From: Pseudomonadota bacterium
Lineage (GTDB): Bacteria > Pseudomonadota > Gammaproteobacteria > Burkholderiales > Methylophilaceae
NCBI GenBank assembly: GCA_023459535.1
Contig: JAEWTK010000107.1
Coordinates: forward strand, 1 to 9,296
Length of the DNA stretch: 9,296 bases
Direction of reading: 5' to 3'
Shown: positions 6,444-9,296 of the stretch, one piece after another
Layout of the letters: each line of letters begins with the position of its first letter
Numbering within the stretch: position 1 is the stretch's first letter
Translations under genes and position numbers: made by a program
Notes under the pieces: model-generated
Databases searched by the model: none
Told to the model about the DNA's origin: nothing
Seen by the model: the letters and a program-made list of their open reading frames with translations, nothing else

Positions 6444-6911
6444 TTAAGCAGCTGGTGCTTCAGGTGTATCTGTAACTTCAGCAGCTTCTTCTGCTGCTGG
6501 TTCAGCCTGAGCAGCTTCTGCTTCTGCAGCAGCCTTGGCTTCCGCTTCTTCCTTGGCCTTGGCTTCAGCAGCTTCCTTCAGTTTGGCAGCTTCTGCGGCA
6601 GCAGCAGCTGCTTTTTTCTCAGCAGCTTTTGCAGATTCCTTTTGCTTGGCAGCCAGCATCGCTTCAGGGCCTTTGGCATGAGTCTTCACCAGGCGCGCTA
6701 CGCAGTCTGACAGACGTGCGCCATGGCTTTGCCAATGGCTGATGCGTGCATCATCAAGACGCAGACCTTCCTGGCCTTCTTTGGCCAGTGGGTTATAGAA
6801 CCCAACGCGCTCAATGAAGCGACCATCGCGGCGATTGCGGGAATCTGCAACCACAACGCTGTAAAAAGGGTTTTTCTTCGCGCCACCACGGGCCAGTCGA
6901 ATGATCACCAT
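6444..6911 (-). CDS. rpsP: 30S ribosomal protein S16 (bS16) with long Ala/Glu/Lys tail
   Basis: S16 binds 16S rRNA early in 30S assembly. Residues 1-80 are a standard S16 ([59 protein letters not shown]). The protein is 155 aa, nearly twice the E. coli length of 82. The extra 70 or so residues are almost only Ala, Glu and Lys with a few Pro and Thr at the end. Such tails occur in other bacterial S16 proteins but vary between lineages, and this one is probably helical near the body and disordered at the end. ATG 6911 is the start, with AAGAGA upstream. It is the first gene of the rpsP-rimM-trmD-rplS operon. Confidence 0.97.
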   Translation of the reverse strand: MVIIRLARGGAKKNPFYSVVVADSRNRRDGRFIERVGFYNPLAKEGQEGLRLDDARISHWQSHGARLSDCVARLVKTHAKGPEAMLAAKQKESAKAAEKKAAAAAAEAAKLKEAAEAKAKEEAEAKAAAEAEAAQAEPAAEEAAEVTDTPEAPAA

Positions 6912-6947
6912 ATGTTTGTTCTCTTAAGTTTTTGCAGAAAGGGGCGG

Positions 6948-6977
6948 ATTTTACGTTATTTTTTAATACTTTGGCAA
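6948..6977 (-). promoter_or_regulatory. Candidate sigma70 promoter of the rpsP operon
   Basis: On the minus strand TTGCCA (6972-6977) and TAAAAT (6948-6953) are separated by 18 bp in an AT-rich spacer, in the 74-bp gap between the queC stop and the rpsP start. Position and strand fit the start of the ribosomal operon. Confidence 0.65.
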
Positions 6978-6985
6978 GGTAAATA

Positions 6986-7729
6986 TCACACCTGCGCAGA
7001 ATTTTGATATGCCGTCGGGTCAGCGACACCGCTGGCAGCAAAACCATCCCGGCGGAGACGGCACGAATCACATAAACCGCAGGCCCGGCCTTGCGCGTCT
7101 GCCTGATAGCAGGACACCGTCATGCCGTAGTCGACGCCCAGTTTCGTACCCTGCTGAATGATCTGCGCCTTGGTCATGTCGATCAAAGGCGCATGAATGC
7201 TGATTGGACGACCCTCTACTGCCGACTTGGTCGCCAGATTGGCCATGCGCTGGAAGGCTTCCACATATTCCTTGCGGCAATCCGGATAGCCGGAATAGTC
7301 CAGCGCATTGACCCCGATAAATATATCCCTTGCATCCAGCACTTCAGCCCAAGCCAGCGCCAGTGACAGCATGATGGTGTTGCGCGCCGGCACATAGGTG
7401 ACCGGGATACCCTCTGTCGGCGACTGCGGTACGTCGATATGCGCATCCGTCAGCGCAGAGCCGCCGAACATCGAAAGATCGAGTTGCGCCGTGCGATGTG
7501 CAATGGCACCCAGTGTCTTGGCGATTTTCTCGGCCGCCTTCAGTTCGGCCACATGACGCTGATGATAATCCAGGCTCAAACAATAGCACTCATAGCCTTG
7601 ACTACGCGCAATGGCCAGCACGGTGGCGGAATCCAATCCGCCGGAGAGCAGCACAACGGCTTTGGCGCCGAGATCGCCGCTACGCGGCGGGCACTCAGCG
7701 GACATGCCACTTGCGGGTATATTATTCAT
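6986..7729 (-). CDS. queC: 7-cyano-7-deazaguanine synthase
   Basis: QueC turns 7-carboxy-7-deazaguanine into preQ0 with ATP and ammonia, after QueE in the queuosine pathway. The 247-aa product has the PP-loop SGGLDSAT at 29-36, then [10 protein letters not shown] (50-59), the segment [21 protein letters not shown] (109-129), and the zinc-binding set Cys207, Cys217, Cys220 and Cys223 (CGLCDSC). ATG 7729 is chosen over the in-frame TTG 7735 because AGGAG (7736-7740) lies exactly six bases before the ATG. The first 22 residues precede the usual family start ([10 protein letters not shown]) and are not conserved. The 200-bp element separates it from queE, so the two genes may no longer be tightly coupled. 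Confidence 0.96.
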   Translation of the reverse strand: MNNIPASGMSAECPPRSGDLGAKAVVLLSGGLDSATVLAIARSQGYECYCLSLDYHQRHVAELKAAEKIAKTLGAIAHRTAQLDLSMFGGSALTDAHIDVPQSPTEGIPVTYVPARNTIMLSLALAWAEVLDARDIFIGVNALDYSGYPDCRKEYVEAFQRMANLATKSAVEGRPISIHAPLIDMTKAQIIQQGTKLGVDYGMTVSCYQADAQGRACGLCDSCRLRRDGFAASGVADPTAYQNSAQV

Positions 7730-7742
7730 CTGCAACTCCTAA

Positions 7743-7942
7743 GGGAGCGCCGATTAAATGAGTGAGCGGGATGAAGTGCAACCGCAAGGGTCGTGTCCGT
7801 CAAGACGGCTGCCAAGGTAGCTCGGCTTGACGCCACAAGGCGCACGGAACGCAACAGCCGAAATAGTATGCGGTATACAGCGAGGTTGCGAGTACCGCGC
7901 AACGCAGCAATTCGCCCGCGTAGCCATCTAATCAGCGCTTCC
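7743..7942. mobile_element. 200-bp MITE-like element between queE and queC
   Basis: The ends are 18-bp imperfect inverted repeats. The left one reads GGGAGCGCCGATTAAATG (7743-7760) and the right one, inverted, GGAAGCGCTGATTAGATG (7925-7942), 15 of 18 identical. Both ends are flanked by CTAA (7739-7742 and 7943-7946), a 4-bp target duplication of the YTAR type typical of IS5-group transposition. The interior has no credible gene; minus-strand reading frames across it are shadows or read-through of queE. It is too short for a transposase, so it must be moved in trans. Deleting the element plus one CTAA rejoins queE stop and queC Shine-Dalgarno as TTTAGGAGTTGCAGATG. Structure and target duplication are seen directly; the IS5 link is inferred. 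Confidence 0.85.
7753..7781 (-). promoter_or_regulatory. Possible outward promoter from the MITE-like element toward queC
   Basis: On the minus strand TTGCAC (7776-7781) and TTTAAT (7753-7758) are 17 bp apart, just upstream of queC and inside the end of the inserted element; the -10 lies in the terminal repeat. The -10 match is good and the -35 is weak, so this is only a possibility. Confidence 0.3.
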
Positions 7943-8581
7943 CTAAACACCAGATCTTTCTCCCCATAGAATCTTGTGCAACTGCACCTGCATGCGGACA
8001 GGCAAATGATCTTCCAATATCCATTCGGCCAGTGCTGCGGCATCGAGCCGGCCGTGCACCGGCGAAAACAACACACTGCACTTCTCTGCGATGCCATGCT
8101 CGGCAAGGATTTTCTTGGCCCAGTCATAATCCGCCCGGTCACAGAGGACGAGTTTCACCTCGTCGATGGGCTTCAACCGCTGCAGATTATCCCAACGATT
8201 GTTTTCCATCTCTCCGGAACCGGGGGTCTTGATATCCAGAATCACTGCCACACGCGAATCGACACCACTGGTGTCGATAGCGCCGCCGGTTTCCAGCGAC
8301 ACGGCATAACCGGCATCGCACAGCCGGGTCAAAAGTTCCAGGCATTTTTTCTGGGCAAGCGGTTCACCGCCGGTCACTGTGACATAGCGCGCGCCGTAGC
8401 CCGCCACCTTCTCCATGATCTGTTCCAACGACATATTGCTGCCGCCGGAGAAGGCATACTCCGTATCACAATAGACACAGCGCATGGGGCAACCGGTCAG
8501 GCGCACGAATACCGTAGGCAGGCCAATCCGTGAGGATTCCCCCTGCACGGAATGAAAAATCTCATGTACTTTCAGTGTCAT
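7943..8581 (-). CDS. queE: 7-carboxy-7-deazaguanine synthase (radical SAM)
   Basis: QueE rearranges 6-carboxytetrahydropterin to 7-carboxy-7-deazaguanine using S-adenosylmethionine and a [4Fe-4S] cluster. The cluster ligands are Cys31, Cys35 and Cys38 in CPMRCVYC. Other family marks are HSVQGESSRIGLPTVFVRL (10-28), TGGEPL (70-75) and LETGG (96-100). The C-terminal MQVQLHKILWGERSGV is a natural family ending, and the length of 212 aa is normal. The TAG stop lies inside the CTAA target duplication of the adjacent element, which therefore did not disrupt the protein. ATG 8581 has only a weak ribosome-binding site. QueC follows downstream and cpoB lies upstream, an arrangement seen in many Proteobacteria. 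Confidence 0.96.
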   Translation of the reverse strand: MTLKVHEIFHSVQGESSRIGLPTVFVRLTGCPMRCVYCDTEYAFSGGSNMSLEQIMEKVAGYGARYVTVTGGEPLAQKKCLELLTRLCDAGYAVSLETGGAIDTSGVDSRVAVILDIKTPGSGEMENNRWDNLQRLKPIDEVKLVLCDRADYDWAKKILAEHGIAEKCSVLFSPVHGRLDAAALAEWILEDHLPVRMQVQLHKILWGERSGV

Positions 8582-8634
8582 AAATCTTGTGATGGGTCCG
8601 ACGCGAACAGAGGCGCCAAAAAATATGAAGCGTG

Positions 8635-8640
8635 ATTATA
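8635..8640 (-). promoter_or_regulatory. Candidate -10 box upstream of queE
   Basis: The 103-bp gap between cpoB and queE holds a perfect TATAAT on the minus strand, about 53 bp before the queE ATG. No good -35 is at the right distance (TTGCCA is only 10 bp away), so the promoter is tentative. No preQ1 riboswitch pattern is apparent in the leader. Confidence 0.3.
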
Positions 8641-8684
8641 CGCCCGAGACTGGCAATCCGCTGGTTTGAGAGATTTGAGGCTGC

Positions 8685-9296
8685 TTATCTGGGCTTGATG
8701 GACTCAAGCACCTTCAGACGCTGCTGGGCATTGGGTGCCACTGCACTCTGCGGATATTGACCAAGCAGAATGCGAAGTGTTTTCTTTGCAGCTTCCACAT
8801 CGGACAGTTGAATCTGTGAATTGGCAATATTGAACATCGCATCAGGCGCCTTGGCATGATCAGGAAACTGCTGCAACAGTTTTTCCTGGGTTGCGATGGC
8901 GGCCTTGTAATTCTTCAGTGAAAATTGCGCATAACCCAGCGCATACTGGGCGTCAGGCAAACGCGGGCTGGCAGGATGAGCCTGGATAAACTTGTTCAGC
9001 GCTTCGAAAGCTTCACGGTGTTTGGATGCCTTGACCAGGGCCATGGCCGCATCAAACTCGGCAGCCTCTTCTGCCGACACTGCCGGATCCGCTGCTTCGC
9101 CTCCTGCAGGCGCCTGGCTTGCGGCACCTTCCAACTGGCGTAAACGGGCATCAGTATCTGCGTACAGATCACGCTGGCGCTGCTGCGTGCTTGCAATATT
9201 GTGTGTGGCAATTTCCAGTTCGCCCTTGACCCGGCTAAGCTCCTGATTCAGTTGCTCGACCTGGCTTAGCAAATCAAGCAGACCCTGGCCCTTGAC
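8685..9296 (-). CDS. cpoB: Cell division coordinator CpoB (Tol-Pal system protein YbgF), 5' truncated by window
   Basis: This is a periplasmic protein that works with the Tol-Pal complex and PBP1B/LpoB to link outer-membrane constriction with peptidoglycan synthesis. The window holds the last 203 codons; the frame is open through the right edge, and the missing part should include the signal peptide. The visible N-terminal part (GLLDLLSQVEQLNQELSRV to RQRDLYADTDARLRQLEG, about residues 5-57) is the trimerising coiled coil. An Ala/Gly/Pro-rich linker follows. The C-terminal half (about 80-200) is a set of TPR motifs (YALGYAQFSLKNYKAAI, AMFNIANSQIQLSDVEAA). pal is expected just upstream, outside the window. 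An apparent TTG start near 9272 is only an internal codon. Confidence 0.93.
   Translation of the reverse strand, partial: VKGQGLLDLLSQVEQLNQELSRVKGELEIATHNIASTQQRQRDLYADTDARLRQLEGAASQAPAGGEAADPAVSAEEAAEFDAAMALVKASKHREAFEALNKFIQAHPASPRLPDAQYALGYAQFSLKNYKAAIATQEKLLQQFPDHAKAPDAMFNIANSQIQLSDVEAAKKTLRILLGQYPQSAVAPNAQQRLKVLESIKPR

Noticed and set aside
6460..6660. Repetitive sequence resembling a repeat array
   Set aside because: It is the codon-level repetition of the Ala/Glu/Lys tail of S16, in frame throughout, with no fixed-length repeat and spacer pattern.
7726..8142. Minus-strand reading frame across the queE-queC gap, which could look like a small gene or an extended QueE
   Set aside because: It is out of frame with queE over their overlap, has no family resemblance, and its downstream part is wholly the 200-bp element.
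8582..8684. preQ1 riboswitch upstream of queE
   Set aside because: The leader shows none of the expected preQ1 aptamer pattern (C-rich loop with an A-rich tail), and no pseudoknot could be traced by eye.

Overview
This window looks like an ordinary betaproteobacterial chromosome region, plausibly of a methylotroph-type lineage (Methylophilaceae or a relative). The evidence is protein likeness and gene order, namely rpsP-rimM-trmD-rplS and cpoB-queE-queC; the genus is a guess. Almost everything lies on the minus strand. Reading it in the direction of transcription (right to left): the 3' part of cpoB (outer-membrane constriction and peptidoglycan coordination), then queE and queC (7-deazaguanine/queuosine precursor synthesis), then the ribosome-maturation operon rpsP-rimM-trmD-rplS. 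That operon has a readable sigma70-type promoter in front and a strong hairpin terminator behind. Next come ogt and xerD, which overlap by four bases, and a small thioredoxin. The left edge holds the start of plsY, diverging from folB.

Two places are not ordinary. First, between queE and queC sits an exactly 200-bp element (7743-7942) with 18-bp imperfect terminal inverted repeats and a 4-bp CTAA duplication on both sides. It has the structure of a MITE, probably moved by an IS5-type transposase. Removing it together with one CTAA copy restores a tight queE-queC junction in which the queE stop codon overlaps the queC Shine-Dalgarno sequence.

Second, between folB and the thioredoxin gene lies a cassette of about 2.1 kb. 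It carries a divergent pair: an uncharacterised 359-aa protein with a DUF3047-like C-terminal half, and an AraC-type regulator. The cassette ends in two decayed fragments joined almost without a gap: the 3' end of a second xerD (2466-2628, two frameshifts) and the 3' end of a second folB (about 2631-2713). The intact folB and intact xerD are still present outside. This scar indicates that the cassette entered by recombination, either with a relative's folB...xerD segment or as an integrative element using the folB 3' end. The intergenic region of the divergent pair contains an AACCTATT direct repeat with a 42-bp period (about four helical turns), a reasonable candidate operator for the AraC-type protein.

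The remaining genes are housekeeping. Points of note are a very long Ala/Glu/Lys tail on S16, two TTG starts embedded in TTGA stop/start overlaps (trmD and xerD), and a WCEPC active site in the thioredoxin. I see no CRISPR array, tRNA, rRNA, prophage or defence system, and nothing I would call a previously undescribed multi-gene system.
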